Below are positions 21,772 to 34,251 of a stretch of 64,000 bases of DNA, one piece after another. Position 1 is the first letter of the stretch, and every line of letters starts with the position of its first letter. This stretch comes from Buxus sempervirens. Taxonomy: Eukaryota; Streptophyta; Magnoliopsida; Buxales; Buxaceae. Position numbers and translations under genes: made by a program. The stretch is taken from contig OX387187.1 of NCBI GenBank assembly GCA_947561395.2, positions 31,973,829 to 32,037,828 of the forward strand. The letters run 5' to 3'. Below the pieces are notes generated by a model that saw only the letters and a list, made by a program, of their open reading frames with translations, searched no databases and was not told where the DNA came from.

Positions 21772-23261
21772 TAAACATCTATGTCTCCACATAAGCTGAC
21801 AATCATTTTCTGCTACAAATAAAGCCTTACTTTCTCCTTTTCTATTTGATTGTTAACAAGAATTTTATTGAATAGAAAAGATTCAAATTTGTTGTCCATG
21901 TTCTGTTGGATAGAAAATTGTACTGGTGAGAAACTGGCTCTCATTCATTTTCACCCCTTTCTAATTTTAGATTTACATTCTTTTATCTGCATGATTTCTT
22001 GACAACAATGCACAATTTTTGTACTGTTATCGTTTAATTACTAGATTGAACTTTACATCTGATTTTTGGATTCAGAAGCCCATCTCCCATGAGCAGCCAA
22101 CTCTTTCCTGTAACTTTCCTTTAATACATATGCATAAATTACTTATAAAAAATAATAATAATAATAATACAATCAGCTTCGTAAACCAGTTCCTCTCAAA
22201 TTTCCTATTGGCAATTAAAGCAATTTTGGTTTTCATGGCAGATTCATTGAGATCCCAGTTGCATCACATTGAAAATTCCTCATTCCTTTGTACATCCTAA
22301 AACAGAGAAGTATAACCCAACCCCTTTCACCAACAGAGACCTATATTCATTACAAAATTCCAGCCATCTCCACGGGCTTAGAAAAACTTTACAAAACTTT
22401 AAACAATTTTGGAACCATAAACTTTGACTCATAAGCAAAAATCATTAACACAATTCAATGCTTTTTTTTGGGCTGCTTGGGTTCGTGGAGTTCTTGTCAA
22501 TGCTCATCCAAAATCATCAGCTTAGGCTCAACAATGAATTCCATTTCTCTGCCATGATGAAGTACAATTCAAAAGTGTCTTGCTGTAAATCTGAAAACTG
22601 TCACAAAACAGAATTACACGAACCTTAAGTCCTTTAAATATAGTGACACGAACCTTAAGTCCTTTGCCAGGGCCCGGCCTTTTTCACCTTCCACTTATAA
22701 CAATTTGTGACTAAAATTAAATATAGTAACTGATACTTATTATGCATTTGTTTTTGTTATAATTTGTCATTCTAAAATGAGTATACACATCCTTACAATT
22801 CTTTAGCCTTGGTTATATATATAGGCTATATAAATACTAATTCTTCCCTATTAAAACATAAAACAAAATTGCCAATAAATGTTTGAAGAATTATTTACGT
22901 TCTTTTTGAATCTTGTCACAATGCATGGGGTTCATGGCTGTGTCGCGTAGAATATTCGTATAATACCTACTAGAATAAGGCCTTTTGAAGCAGTATATGA
23001 AGTTCCACCACTAAGATAGGTTGTATCGTCTACCGTAAAAAAATCCTACTTTCTCTACAAGTTAAAATATTCAATAAATGGTAGGGTCCATAAACCATAA
23101 ATCTTGTTGTAGGATACTATAAGGTTTTTTCCTATGGATGATATAGCCCATAAATGTATACTATTAGTAAAGCAAACCCTGTGGAATATTTCCTAGGATT
23201 CTGGCATTCCTTTTATTTGTTTGGCCACAACAAACCATTGAAAAACCCTAAAAGATTCATT
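21772..23261. other. Intergenic, no gene seen
   Basis: AT-rich sequence. CACGAACCTTAAGTCCTTT is repeated at about 22618 and 22648. A short (AAT)n run lies near 22150-22168. No coding signature. Confidence 0.45.
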
Positions 23262-23456
23262 TATCCAACATCTATCCAATAAAAACCATCCGCCCAAATT
23301 TTTCCCTTTTTATCCGGTAGTTACTTGTGCATTATACCCCAAAAAAAACTACCTGCTAAAGGGAGATGTGCATTATCCCTTAAAAAAAACTACCTACTAA
23401 AAAGTCCCAGCTTAATTACATGTGCACACATGCACTAATGCACGTGCCTCCACTAA
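23262..23456 (-). repeat. Inverted partner of 18194-19065 (empty site)
   Basis: The reverse complement matches the left repeat without the 694-bp MITE. It contains an internal duplication of the AAAAAAAACTACCT..TAAA..GAGATGTGCATTAT type. Confidence 0.75.
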
Positions 23457-23898
23457 TAAACCATTAAAGTTAAGCTATGATGAAGCAATTAGTTGATAAA
23501 CATAGGAGTGAACAAAACTTTGGAGTAGGAGATTAGTTCTATATTTACTTGCAAATCGGCAACAATTCATTCCCAAAAAATTATGGCCCATTTCAAATTA
23601 CCAAAAAATAAAAATAAAAATTGCGTTCTTTCATTATAAACTCCAACTCCGTGAAGGATCTCGAATCCATCCTACTTCTCATGTTTCTTGCTTGAAAACG
23701 AAATTAGGGAACCATATTTTACCTTAAACTTCATTACCAATTGTAGATAAAGAGGGAGTCTTATAGGCTCACGAGAAGTAATTTTAGACCGAAGGATGGT
23801 GAAATTTGAAATGAACCATCATTGAAGTCAATGGCAAAGGACGGATGAGAAAGTGATATACATTGGAGCCCTTTTTGTTTTGACTTTTTGGATCTAAA
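23457..23898. other. Intergenic, no gene seen
   Basis: AT-rich, no recognised repeat ends or coding blocks. Confidence 0.45.
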
Positions 23899-24446
23899 CC
23901 TTATGATGCATTTGGAAGTTTGGATTCCGGGGAAAAAAAATGAAAATGTTGAAATTTTTATTTTTCTAGTTTGGTTGGCACGAAGGAAGGTAATTTGAAA
24001 AAATTTTCTCTTCAATTCTCTTTGGAGGTAAAAAAAATTTTCTTTCACAAAAATAGAGATTTTAAAAGAAAAGAAAAAAAAAATCCACCATCACCTATCC
24101 CATAACTACCACCACTTACCATCATCACTACTCTCATGACAACCACCAATGCCACCCCTACCACCACCGCACCACCATCATCACCATCCCTACCTTTACC
24201 AACCCACCACCACCTACCACCATTTATAACCATCACCAGTCCCACCACCACCATTGCCACCGCCAGCTACCACCCCACTAGCGTCCACCACCACCCACCC
24301 ACTACCATGCCCCACCCCCACCTACCATCTTACTAAAATATATTTTTATTTTCTTCATATTTCTCCTCTCATCTAAACATAGGAAAAGAAAAGAAAATTG
24401 TTATTTTTTTTCTTTTAAAATCCAACTTCCAAATCCAACTATAAGG
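23899..24446. mobile_element. TIR element (MITE) with CCACCA-rich core
   Basis: Left end CCTTATGATGCATTTGGAAG and right end CTTCCAAATCCAACTATAAGG are imperfect inverted repeats. The core (24080-24330) is CCA/ATCACC triplet repeat, nearly the complement of the GGT-rich core of the MITE at 21127-21771. Open frames inside are low-complexity. No clean target duplication was found. Confidence 0.55.
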
Positions 24447-24471
24447 ACAAGATTATTCCCAAATGAGGGAG

Positions 24472-25925
24472 TGTTGTATTATGTTTTTGTAGTTTTATAA
24501 ACGGCTCAAAAGTTTGTCTTATGTGGGAACAATAGTCCCACATCGGAAGTTTATCAACACTTCCTTGTGTTTATTAATAATGGTGTGCACTAAAAGGGTG
24601 CAACCCTAAAGTGTGATATTATATATTGTGGTTGTGCCAAGGTACTTTTAAATTACACGCGTGCCACCGCCGCCATCCATCTAATCGATTGTAGCAAGGC
24701 GAGGCGAGGCGAGCTTCCGGACAATTGTGGCATGGCAAGGTGAGTGTTTGTGTGTGATAATTGCCACCGCCGCCGTCCATCTAATCGATTGTGGCAAGGC
24801 GAAGCGAGGCAAGCTTCCGGATGGTCGTGGCGTGGCAAGGTGAGTGTTTGTGTGTAATAATTTCCCACTTCAATTTGTATATTTTAATTTAATTTTTTGC
24901 TCTACTTTGGGTCGACTCACGGTTTACTAATTGGTTTTGCTTTCAACGGTTTTTTCGGTTTATCATTAATCATTAATGTTGTTTAACGTTATTGATTTTA
25001 ATCCGTTGGTGTAAAAGTCATGCACATTCAGCAAAGGTTTTCTTCTTTGTTTTTAAAAGGGTTTCGGGAGTTAGTTAACATCAATGACAGAAACCCTTCT
25101 CTTCTCATCTTTTTCTTTCACTTCAATAATCCATCAGAGTGACAGGGGTTCGTTCTTGTCCAGCACTGTTGTGCGACTTGCTGGAAGGACTTGAGTCCGT
25201 TGAATGCTGGAAGCCAAGACAACGTTTACCCACACACTGAAGAATCGATCTAAAAGGGTTCCTTAAGGCTTTAAGTACAGAAGCTTTCGAGCTTTACCTC
25301 GGATACAAATCGCTAAGTTCTTCACTCTATTGTTCTATTGATTTTCATTCGTGTCTTCTGTTATTTCCATGGGGTTTTTTTAATCTGTGTGCTCTCTCAT
25401 AAATTTACTCTGTTTTTCTATATTATTTGTCTACAATTATTCATTCTATTGTCTTTCCCTGTTCCGTAAACTACTGTTTTCAATCTTCTATTCAATTCGG
25501 GTTTGCTGTTCTCCGTCCTCAATTTCATATTTGTTCATCATTGTTTTATTTATTTTATCAAGTAATCAAATCTAGTTGAAGTTGCCTCTTACTTATAATC
25601 GTACGTGTGGTTCCATTTATTCTTAAAATCTGTTTGTGGCACATATCAAAATCTGCATCCTAGTTTACTTCTTTTATAACTTTAATCTGAATCACAAAAC
25701 TTGAAATGTCTCTGACGTGTTGTGCTCAATTTATTGCTGCTTTTTATTGATTCAATTAATCTGCTTTACAACTCAAGGTCTGTACCTTTAGTATAACAAA
25801 CGCTAGGGCGTAAGTGCATGCAAGTCGATGAATCCATGCAAAAGAGTTACACCAATTGTTGGAAAATATGAAATAGTTTCCTCGTGTACAAGTTCTTTGT
25901 GGGTTAGAAAAGTTAAGGCTCCATT
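24472..25925. mobile_element. LTR-like region, uncertain
   Basis: It starts with TGTTGTATTATG and holds AGTCCCACATCGGAAG, a phrase frequent in plant LTRs, then a T/C-rich leader-like stretch. No primer binding site or partner LTR was seen, so it may be a solo or truncated LTR of a fossil element. Confidence 0.35.
24663..24862 (+). repeat. 100-bp tandem duplication
   Basis: Two adjacent 100-bp units (24663-24762 and 24763-24862), each starting GCCACCGCCGCC and ending in GTGAGTGTTTGTGTGT plus AT-rich bases. They are GC-rich against an AT-rich background. Confidence 0.9.
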
Positions 25926-25930
25926 TTATT

Positions 25931-26211
25931 AACAATTCAAAAGTTCAAATTTCAAAATCCTCTGGATCTTAGCTGATCAGTAACCTGCCATGTTGAGAAT
26001 CAGAACAACTTCATTTCAAGTCAACAGCAATTCTAATTTGCTAATCTTTCTCCTTATTTTTCTATAACTTGTTATAGCTGTTACCTTATAAAGCTCTGTT
26101 TTCTGTTTTGACAAACTTCCTTTGTATATGCAAATGCTTATAAATACAATCTAATACCCACGATTATGAGTGTGGTGAGATTTCACATCCATCTATCTCT
26201 CTTTTTCTACT
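25931..26211 (+). repeat. 5' LTR of the Copia element
   Basis: It matches 31277-31555 at about 95 percent by eye and ends directly before the primer binding site. A TATA-like CTTATAAATACAA lies near 26138. The outer border is approximate, because the two LTRs differ at their first bases. Confidence 0.85.
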
Positions 26212-29200
26212 TGGTATCAGAGACATAAGATTGCCCTTTCTTTAAGAACCATGTCTTCCGCATCTCTAAATGTTGGCAATTTTGTCACACTACTTTTGAA
26301 AGCAGAAAACTATCCTCTCTGGCGTGAGCAGGTCCTAGCCCTTGCAGAAAGTCAAGAATTGGTAGGATATCTCACTGGTGATGTTTCACCTCCAACTCCT
26401 GTATTTCCAGGACCTGATGGAGCAACCAATACTTCTACTCCAAATCCAGAATACCAGAAATGGAAAACTGCTTATTGTCTTCTCAGAGGGTGGATCATTG
26501 GAACACTCTCTGAAGAAGCCCTTGGCATTGTTATTGGCCTTGACACATCTGTTCAGGTGTGGTCTTCACTCAAAGATTCTTATGCTCAGAACTCTCAAAA
26601 ACGACAGTTCCAACTCAATCAACAACTCATCTACCTGAAAAAAGATGATGAAACTCCTCTTAATGATTACATTCAGAAGTTTAAAGGTATTTGTGACAAT
26701 TTGGCTGCCATTGGCTATCCAGTAAGTGATAAAACTAAGGTTTTTTCATTGATCACTGGTCTTGGTGCTCGATATGAACCTTTTAGTACTTCAACACTCA
26801 GACCTCCTATGCCTTTTTATGCTAAAGTCATTCCTTTACTGCGAAGTTATGAAACTCATGTGACCCTGCACTCTCCAACTCAAGGTGTTTACTCTGCCTT
26901 CTTTGGGTAGCAAATAACAACACAAAGCAAGGCAACAGAGGTCCTCGAAATTCAGGTAATTTTTCTTCTGAAGGAAAGGGGTTTGTTCCTACTAATCAAT
27001 CTCAAGTCAAACTGAACAGTCAAGGTTCTGCTCCTACTGCACCTAACAATTCCCGTGAAAACACTCGTGATATTGTTTGTCAAATCTGTGGCAAACGAGG
27101 TCATAATGTTCTTTGCTGTTGGCATAGATTTAATCTTGCTATTCAACCTAACAACATACCACAAGCCTTTGCAGCTCATCAATTTGCTCTAGATGCCAAT
27201 ATTGAGGAATGGACACCAGACAGAGGGGCTTCAGCTCACATGATTCTCATGAAGGCATTTTGCACAATCTTCGCCCTTATAATGGTACTGATCATGTTAT
27301 TGTCGGTAATGGGGATTTTCTGCATATAACTCATATTGGTGATTTTACCATTGGTTCTGGTTCTGCTAAAATTGTCCTATCTGATTTACTTCTGGTTCCA
27401 GATTTAGAAAGGAATTTACTATCTATTGGGCAACTTACATCTGATTATCTCGTAAACTGTGAGTTTTCTAATCAAGATTTTGTTATAAAGGACCGAATCA
27501 CCCAAGTGGTTCTGATGACGGGAATCAAACAGGGTAATTTGTACTCTATTCGGACAGTACCAGCTGCCTTCTTCTCAACCAGATTTCGAACTGTTACTGA
27601 AGAATTATGGCATGAAAGGCTCAGTCATCCCCAAGAAGCAATGGTATCTCATCTTCATAGTTCTGGTCTAATAAAAGTGGTGTCCAATAAGGCAGCAACA
27701 TCAATGTGCAAGAGCTGCCCTTTAGGGAAAATGTCTAAGTTGCCTTTTATGTTGTCTACTTCTAAAAGTAATGCTCCTTTTGATAAGTTGCATATTGATT
27801 TATGGGGACCATCTCCAACCATCTCTGTTCATCATTTTCGATATTATGCAGACATTATTGATAATTTTACCAAGTTTATATGGATGATTCCTTTAAAACA
27901 GAAATAAGATTTTCTTTGGTCAGTACTTATTGTTTGAAAAGTACATTCATCGTCAATATGGGAAATCTGTTAAAATCATACAATCTGATGCTGGTGGAGA
28001 GTTTCTTAATCAAAATTTCGTAAATCATATGCAACAGTCAGGTATTCTTCATCAGATTTCTTGCCCCTACACACTTGAACAAAATGGGATGGTAGAACGC
28101 CGACATCAAGTAATAAGAGAGCTTGGACTTACAATGATGATACATGCAAATAATCCTATGAAATTCTGGGTTGAAGCCTTCACAACTTCTGTCTTTTTGA
28201 TTAACAGAACTCCCTCAGCAACTCTCCAATGGCAGTTACCATTTTATCTGCTTCGTAACAAATACCCAGACTATGGCTCCCTAAGGGTTCTGGGTTCACG
28301 TTGCTATCCATACACATGGGACACAAAAACCAACAAGTTTGATACAAAATCCCTTCCATGTGTATTCTTGGGTTACAGTGATAGGCACAAGGGGGGTATT
28401 GCTGCTACTATCCTCCCACCCCGAAAACAATCATATCTCGGCATGTCTTATTTGATGAAGCAACACTACCTTCTAAAGAACCAGCTCCATCCCAACGTGC
28501 TACTCTTGAGCCAACTGTCACAACTTTCAAAGAATGGTTTACTTCAAATTCCGAATCAGCACCTAGACCATTAGTTTCAATGAAGTCCACTCAATCTTCA
28601 AATGAACCTCCACCGACTGATGCTTCCTTGGCAAAAACAATAACCATATCTGATTTACTCACTCCTACCTCAAGTTCTTGTCATCATGATTGTGATTCTA
28701 CTTTGGGTACCCCACTTGTTGACCGAACAGAAGTTAATGCTTCTGAACATGAGAATGTGAATTCATTATCTGCACCTCTGGCTTGAACGTCCTCTTCTCA
28801 ATCATCTTTGCCTCATCATCATATGATAACTCATGCTAAATCCGGAATTCGAAAATCCAATCCTCGCTATGCTCTGTTTCATGACTACAGTCCAATTCCA
28901 AAAGAACCCCGTAATGTAAGAGTTGCTCTCAAACATCCTGGTTGGACAAAAGCTATGGAAGAAGAGCTTACTGCCTTGTCTCAAAATATGACATGGACTC
29001 TTGTTCCTCGAGACCAGTCAATGAATGTAGTTGGTTCACGGTGGGTGTTCAAAACTAAACTCAATGCAGATGGATCCTTACAACGGCTTAAAATACGTTT
29101 GGTAGCAAAGGGATATCATCAACTTGAAGGAATAGATTTTTCTGAAACATTCTCACCACTTGTTAAACCAGGAACCATCCGATTGGTTATCTCCATTGCT

Positions 29201-29252
29201 GCTGTTTGAAAATGGAGTATCCCCCAATTGGATGTAAAGAATGCGTTTCTTC

Positions 29253-30148
29253 TGTTAAGGAATATATTAAATATATAAAGTTCACCCCTTACTATCAGCT
29301 TAAGCTTTTAGTAGGAACGGTGTTCAACATGGTATCAGAGCCTTAGGCAAACGCCAGGTCCTGGGTTCAAACCTCCATTCCACCCGTTGAGAAAAAAAAT
29401 ATTCCACGTGTAGGGCCTCCCCAAAAATGGGTTTGAGTCCGGCCCACACGTGAGGGGGAGTGTTAAGGAATATATCAAATACATAAAGTTCACCTCTACT
29501 ATCAGCTTAAGCTTTTAGTAAGAATGGTGTTCAACATGGTATCAGAGCCTAACCCATGTCCACGCTGTTCTGTCAGCGTGAGGGGGGCTGTTGGAATTTG
29601 TCCCACATTGGGAATTCACCATTCTTTCATCCACCATATAAGAGATGGATTTCCCTCACCTTAATGCCTAGGTTTTAAGCTTGAGGCCCCTCCTCTTATG
29701 TGTTGTTGGGCTTTCAACATGGTATCAAAGCCTTAGGCAAACGCCAGGTCCTGGGTTCAAACCTTCACTCCACCCGTTGAGAAAAAATATTCCACATGTA
29801 GGGCCTCCCTAAAATGGGTTTGAGTCCGGCCCACACGTGAGGGGGAGTGTTAAGGAATATATTAAATATATAAAGGTCACCCCTTACTATCAGCTTAAGC
29901 TTTTAGTAGGAACGGTGTTCTACATGGTATCAGAGCTTTAGGCAAACGCCAAGTCTTGGGTTCAAACCTCCATTCCACCCTTTGAGAAAAAAAAAATATT
30001 CCACGTGTTGAGCCTCCCTAAAATGGGTCCCCTAAAAATGGGTTTGAGTTTGGCCAACACGTGAGGGGGAGTGTTAAGGAATATATTAAATATATAAAGT
30101 TCACCCCTTACTATCAGCTTAAGCTTTTAGTAGGAATGGTGTTCAACA
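29253..30148 (+). mobile_element. Tandem TRIM array inserted in the Copia element
   Basis: The array has five short LTRs: A1 29253-29329, A2 29461-29536, B 29589-29719, A3 29848-29924, A4 30072-30148. Each is followed (except the last) by TGGTATCARAGC, a tRNA-Met primer site. A purine tract (GTGAGGGGGAG or GTGAGGGGGGC) precedes every LTR but the first. A LTRs start TGTTAAGG and end in ACA; the B LTR starts TGTTGGAATTTG and ends TTTCAACA. TCTTC at 29248-29252 and 30149-30153 is a 5-bp target duplication around the whole array, so it was inserted as one unit. TRIMs encode nothing and depend on other elements. A1 and A4 differ by one base by my reading, so it is young. Confidence 0.9.
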
Positions 30149-31276
30149 TCTTCATGGTGTTTTAACTGAACTAGTTTTCATGAAACAACTTCCGGGCTTC
30201 CAAAGTTCGACACATCCTAACCATGTTTGCATGTTTCATAAAGCAATTTATGGACTAAAACAAGCTCCCGGAGCTTGGTTTGATTGTTTTAGTTCATTCT
30301 TACTTGCATCTGGATTTTTCTGCAGCTCAGCTGATTCTAGTCTTTGTATTCTCTATTCAGCAGCATGTACACTAGTTCTACTGCGATATGTGGATGAAAT
30401 AATTCTCACAGGTTCATCTGATGCTCTTCTCAATGAGTTTGTTGCAACTTTAAGTTCAGAATTTGCAATGGAAGACCTCGGTTTGCTTCATTATTTTATG
30501 GGAATTCAAGTGTCACATGTTGCTGATGGTATTTTGCTTCATCAGTCTAAGTATGCTATTGATTTGTTAGAACGAGATTCCATGCATGAATCCAAGCCAA
30601 TATCTACTCCTTTGTCTCAGAAATTCAAATCAGATCAAGATTCCACTCTTTACAAAGACCCGCAGCATTATCGGTACTTAATTAGTTGGAGCATTGCAAT
30701 ATTTAACTCTAACAAGACCCGACATTTCTTTTAGTGTCAATTATGTTTCACAATTTATGCAAGCTCCCACTAACAGTCACTTCACAATGTTACGGAGAAT
30801 TTTGAGATATGTCAAAGGCACTTTCAACTTGGGTCTTCACATTCAGGCATCTAGTACACTTGAATTATATGCTTTCTCGGATGCGGACTGGGCAGGTTGC
30901 CCTTTAACTAGAAGATCAACTACAGGTTTTTGTACCTATCTTGGGAGTAATCTTATCTCTTGGTGTGAAAAGAAACAACTATATGTTTCTAGGTCCAGCT
31001 CCGAGGCCAAATACCGAGCAATGGTTTAAACTGCAGCTGAATTAACTTGGTTGTCATTTCTACTTCGTGATCTTCACGTCTCCTTGTCTAATGCTCCAGT
31101 TCTTTTTTGTGACAATTTGAGCTCACTTTTTATGATAGTCAATCCAGTGTTTCATGCCCACAAATTGCTGATATATTTACGAAGCCTCAAACTTGAGTTG
31201 ATTTGGAATGACTTAGACACAAATTGTGCCTTACACCCATGCACAGTTTGACAGGGGATATAACAATTCAAGTTTC

Positions 31277-31555
31277 AACAATTCAAAAGTTCAAATTTCA
31301 AAATCCTTTGGATCTTAGCTGATTAGTAACCTGCCATGTTGAGAATCAAAACAACTTCATTTCAAGTCAACAACAATTCTAATTTGCTAATCTTTCTCCT
31401 TATTTTTCTATAACTTGTTATAGCTGTTACCTTGTAAAGCTTTGTTTTCTGTTTTGACAGACTTCCTTTGTATATGTAAATGCTTATAAATACAATCTAA
31501 CACCCATGATTATGAGTGTGGTGAGATTTCACATCCGTTGATCTCTCTTTTCTAC
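31277..31555 (+). repeat. 3' LTR of the Copia element
   Basis: Partner of 25931-26211. It ends in TTTTCTAC and abuts the MITE-like block that starts at 31556. Confidence 0.85.
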
Positions 31556-31991
31556 TCATTTGGGATTGGGAACTCATTCCCCAGATGAGTTTGCAAAAGT
31601 TGAAGAAAGGTTATGATGTTCATTGAAGGATGATTGATCCTTGTAGAGTTTATAAATTTACAAGTTTGCCATTTTTTTTTAATTTAAAAGAGGTTTTCAT
31701 AAATGACAAGTCTATATTTGTCATATAAAAGAGTTTTTAAAACATCTTTCAAGTATATCCTTCAAAATTTACAGATATTACAAGTATGCCAATGCACTTT
31801 TGCAAATCTCATTCACAAAATCTAGAAAATGGGTCTTGGGGTTATTCTGTATTGTAGTTTAGTTTTTAAAACTTATTTGGGGAGAACTCATTCCCAAAAT
31901 TGAACCAAACAATTTAACCCCTCAAATTCATTCTAACCCCTAGAGCTCATTCTGGGCCTTGGAATGAGTTCCCAAAATGAATTCCAAATGA
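31556..31991. mobile_element. MITE-like TIR element, tip lost to the Copia insertion
   Basis: The left side TCATTTGGGATTGGGAACTC and the reverse complement of the right side (GGGTCATTTGGAATTC..TTGGGAACTCATTCC) are inverted repeats. The left side begins exactly at the Copia border without the outer GGG. The Copia left flank TTAAGGCTCCATT (25913-25925) resembles the missing tip. Confidence 0.5.
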
Positions 31992-32982
31992 CCCTTAAGT
32001 AGTGGTAGATGTGGGAATGTGTTTTAGTTATCAAGGGGTTTTGGAAATTAAGTTGTGAAGTACTTAAATGTTTCATTTTAGTCGAAGATTGTTGTGGTTG
32101 TTGTACAACCCTTGAATTCCTAAAGTAGGAGGATATACAAGAAGCAATGATATGTAAACTTTCGCGATAACTCGACATAAAAGGAAAGCATGTAACACAA
32201 TCCCTAGATCCTTTTCTCTTCATTTGGATAGTCTTTTTGGTCCGAATGTTGTAAGAAAACCAATTTTCTCTTAAAAACTTAACATATGGATGGTCAAGAA
32301 ATGTGACACCAGGCGGACCTACATATACTGCCCACCCTAAATCTCTTGTATTTACTTGTAAACATACAATTTGCCCACTCTAGAATATTTAATTTGCCAC
32401 TGTCCTTTTAATTTCAACTAGTCATCTTCCATTTTAGGTTGCGATGCCCAACTTAATAAAAAATCCTGGCTCCTCTGTCACTGTGTGACAACCCATAAAA
32501 AATGAAATCACTAAAACAACTTTCAACGCTATAAATACCTCCTTTCATTTTATGATCAAAGCTATCAAATTTTGTAGAAAAAGAAGCCAGTGATGGTTCT
32601 TCCTTATATGTACCACTTCTTCCTTCTTATTTATTTGTGCAATAAAGGGGTAAAAATATATATACGTAAAGCTTTTCTCATTCATTCCAATTAACACAAC
32701 AACTTTTAAAAAGGATAACTTTCACTTTCTAACTTGTTCTTGACGCCAAATGGAGCCCTATGAATTACATAACCCTTGGAAACTGAAGTTTCGCTGGGCC
32801 TCAGTGCCTTTACTTGTGAGACCAGTTTCGATCGTTTATTTATTGAGTTGAAAATATAAATTGAATCAAACGGTCGGCATCAAAAGCCTACAGATCCAAT
32901 GGCCTTAATCATTGAGCCAACGCCTGATTGACAACGAAGTTTCTCAAATTGTCAGTAAAGAGATTCCTAAATAGAAGTATGA
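31992..32982. other. Intergenic, no gene seen
   Basis: AT-rich. A 33-codon plus-strand frame starting with ATG at 32751 (MEPYELHNPWKLKF) is too short to support. Confidence 0.4.
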
Positions 32983-33311
32983 CAGATGGTTCCATGTCCG
33001 TTACTCTTACTTAAAAAATTGGTAAACGGAAAGTAAACAAAAGATGGAATATTAAGATATTATAATCAGAAAAAACCAAATATGAACCGTTAGATGCTCG
33101 ATCTTTGAATTTCTGGGGTCTGGACCTTTCTTTTCGCCCAAGAAAAGACAGAATTCCTGTAACCGCCAACTTACGGCCGTTAAGCTTCGCTTGTAAACGG
33201 CGTCAACTTCACGAGGTTCATCATTTTCTGGAGAGACAGGGTTTCTCACAGGGCGAAAAGCCCCATCTTCTCATGAAAATCATCGAAAATTCCAATTTTA
33301 TCTATTTTCAG
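32983..33311 (+). promoter_or_regulatory. Promoter/first-exon-like segment, inverted pair member 1
   Basis: It matches the reverse complement of 35875-36182: AAACGG.AA(G)TAAA, ATATGAACCGTT.GATG/CCTC, CCTTTCTTTTCGCCCAAGAAA, CGGCGTCAACT, TCATGAAAATCATC. Both copies stop matching right at a 5' splice-site-like sequence, here TTTTCAG|GTAAGATG (exon end 33311). A short frame ATGAAAATCATC runs into the splice site. I infer a duplicated gene start, family unknown. Confidence 0.5.
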
Positions 33312-34251
33312 GTAAGATGTTTGTTGTTTTTAATCTCTACGTTCGTGTGAAATTTTTTGTTCTGTAATTTTTCTCCGCATCGCATGGTTTTTGCAGTATC
33401 TTTTGAGTTTTGTATGTGATTTTATGCTTCAGATTTCACGGCTTTAACGTTATTTTGTTGAATCTGAGCTCGTGTGTGTACTTTTTTCTTTGATTGTCGT
33501 TTGAAGTTTGTAGTATTGATGGTTATGTTTCTGTCTGAATCGTGATTAGATTGGTTTGACCCTGGTTAGATTTATATTTTGATTATCATGTTCTTAGTCG
33601 TGTTATTTGGATTCTGGATTTCGATTTGTTCTCTTTGTCGATTCTTTTGTTTAGTATGTGAAAATTGAAAGTCGAGATGTTCATTTTAAAAATCTTTTTG
33701 CATGGATTGGAGGTTAGTCATGTTTTTCAACTTGCAGTGGGTTGATTTTTCCACCGAATAGCCATGGATGTTGAATGATTTAATTTGGAGTTGTTTCCAG
33801 CGAATTTATAAGGTTTTTTAATTTTTTGATGAATGATTATGTTATGCTGTATGTGTTTTGGTATTTTCTTAAGTTATCTCTTACTTTGTCTACTTATATT
33901 TTGGATTGTATTTTGCATAAACATTTCCACTTTTGTACTACATTCCCTAGAATTTGTAAGGTGAAACCTTGAAGTATTTGAGGAAGAAACTCATTTCGGT
34001 TGTGGAAGAGGAGAAACTTGTACAGGATGGCCACCAAATGCGGAATCTGGTATGGTCTGACTTTCAGTTACTGCCACCTGATGGCCTATGGAGTTAATTT
34101 TTGCTAAAACTTTGCAAACTTTTGTGGGATGAAAGACTCCAAATCCTAGCTTGTTGGTGTTTGCAACATGAATCATGTTTGTCCATTGTATTTTGTTAGA
34201 AATCACATATCTGGCCAATTTATGTGTATTAAATCATTTCTGACTGACTTA
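33312..34251 (+). other. Intron-like sequence and an unidentified exon-like block
   Basis: T-rich, intron-like sequence follows the splice site. From 33961, after TTTGTAAG, a frame opens: KYLRKKLISVVEEEKLVQDG and QMRNLVWSDFQLLPPDGLW, ending at a TAA (34095-34097). Composition and charge pattern look protein-like. I do not recognise the family, and the reading phase does not fit the short ATG exon simply. Confidence 0.35.

Larger units (their letters stand above)
25931..31555 (+). mobile_element. Copia LTR retrotransposon (Ale/Retrofit-like), broken fossil
   Basis: Two LTRs of about 280 bp (about 25931-26211 and 31277-31555) flank the element. A tRNA-Met type primer site TTGGTATCAGAG follows the 5' LTR at 26212, and a purine tract GACAGGGGATA precedes the 3' LTR. 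Parts in order: gag (about 26.25-26.9 kb), zinc-knuckle CQICGKRGHNVLCC region (27.1), protease and integrase (27.2-28.6), reverse transcriptase (28.8-30.7, interrupted by the TRIM array), RNase H (30.7-31.2). By eye the LTRs differ at about 14 of 280 positions, mostly transitions, which suggests an insertion some millions of years old depending on the rate. The coding part is broken in at least several places and cannot be active. Confidence 0.93.

Noticed and set aside
18194-23456. Inverted repeats at 18.2 and 23.3 kb as ends of one 5-kb transposon
   Set aside because: Outer edges show no terminal signature or target duplication, and the interior is a mix of unrelated MITEs and a LINE; two insertions of one repeat are simpler.
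24045-24336. His/Thr/Pro-rich and Val/Gly-rich open frames on both strands
   Set aside because: Both are products of the CCACCA/GGTGGT triplet core of a MITE.
29330-29342. TGGTATCAGAGCC considered as part of a tRNA gene
   Set aside because: It is the primer binding site complementary to the tRNA 3' end and recurs after each LTR; no cloverleaf is present.
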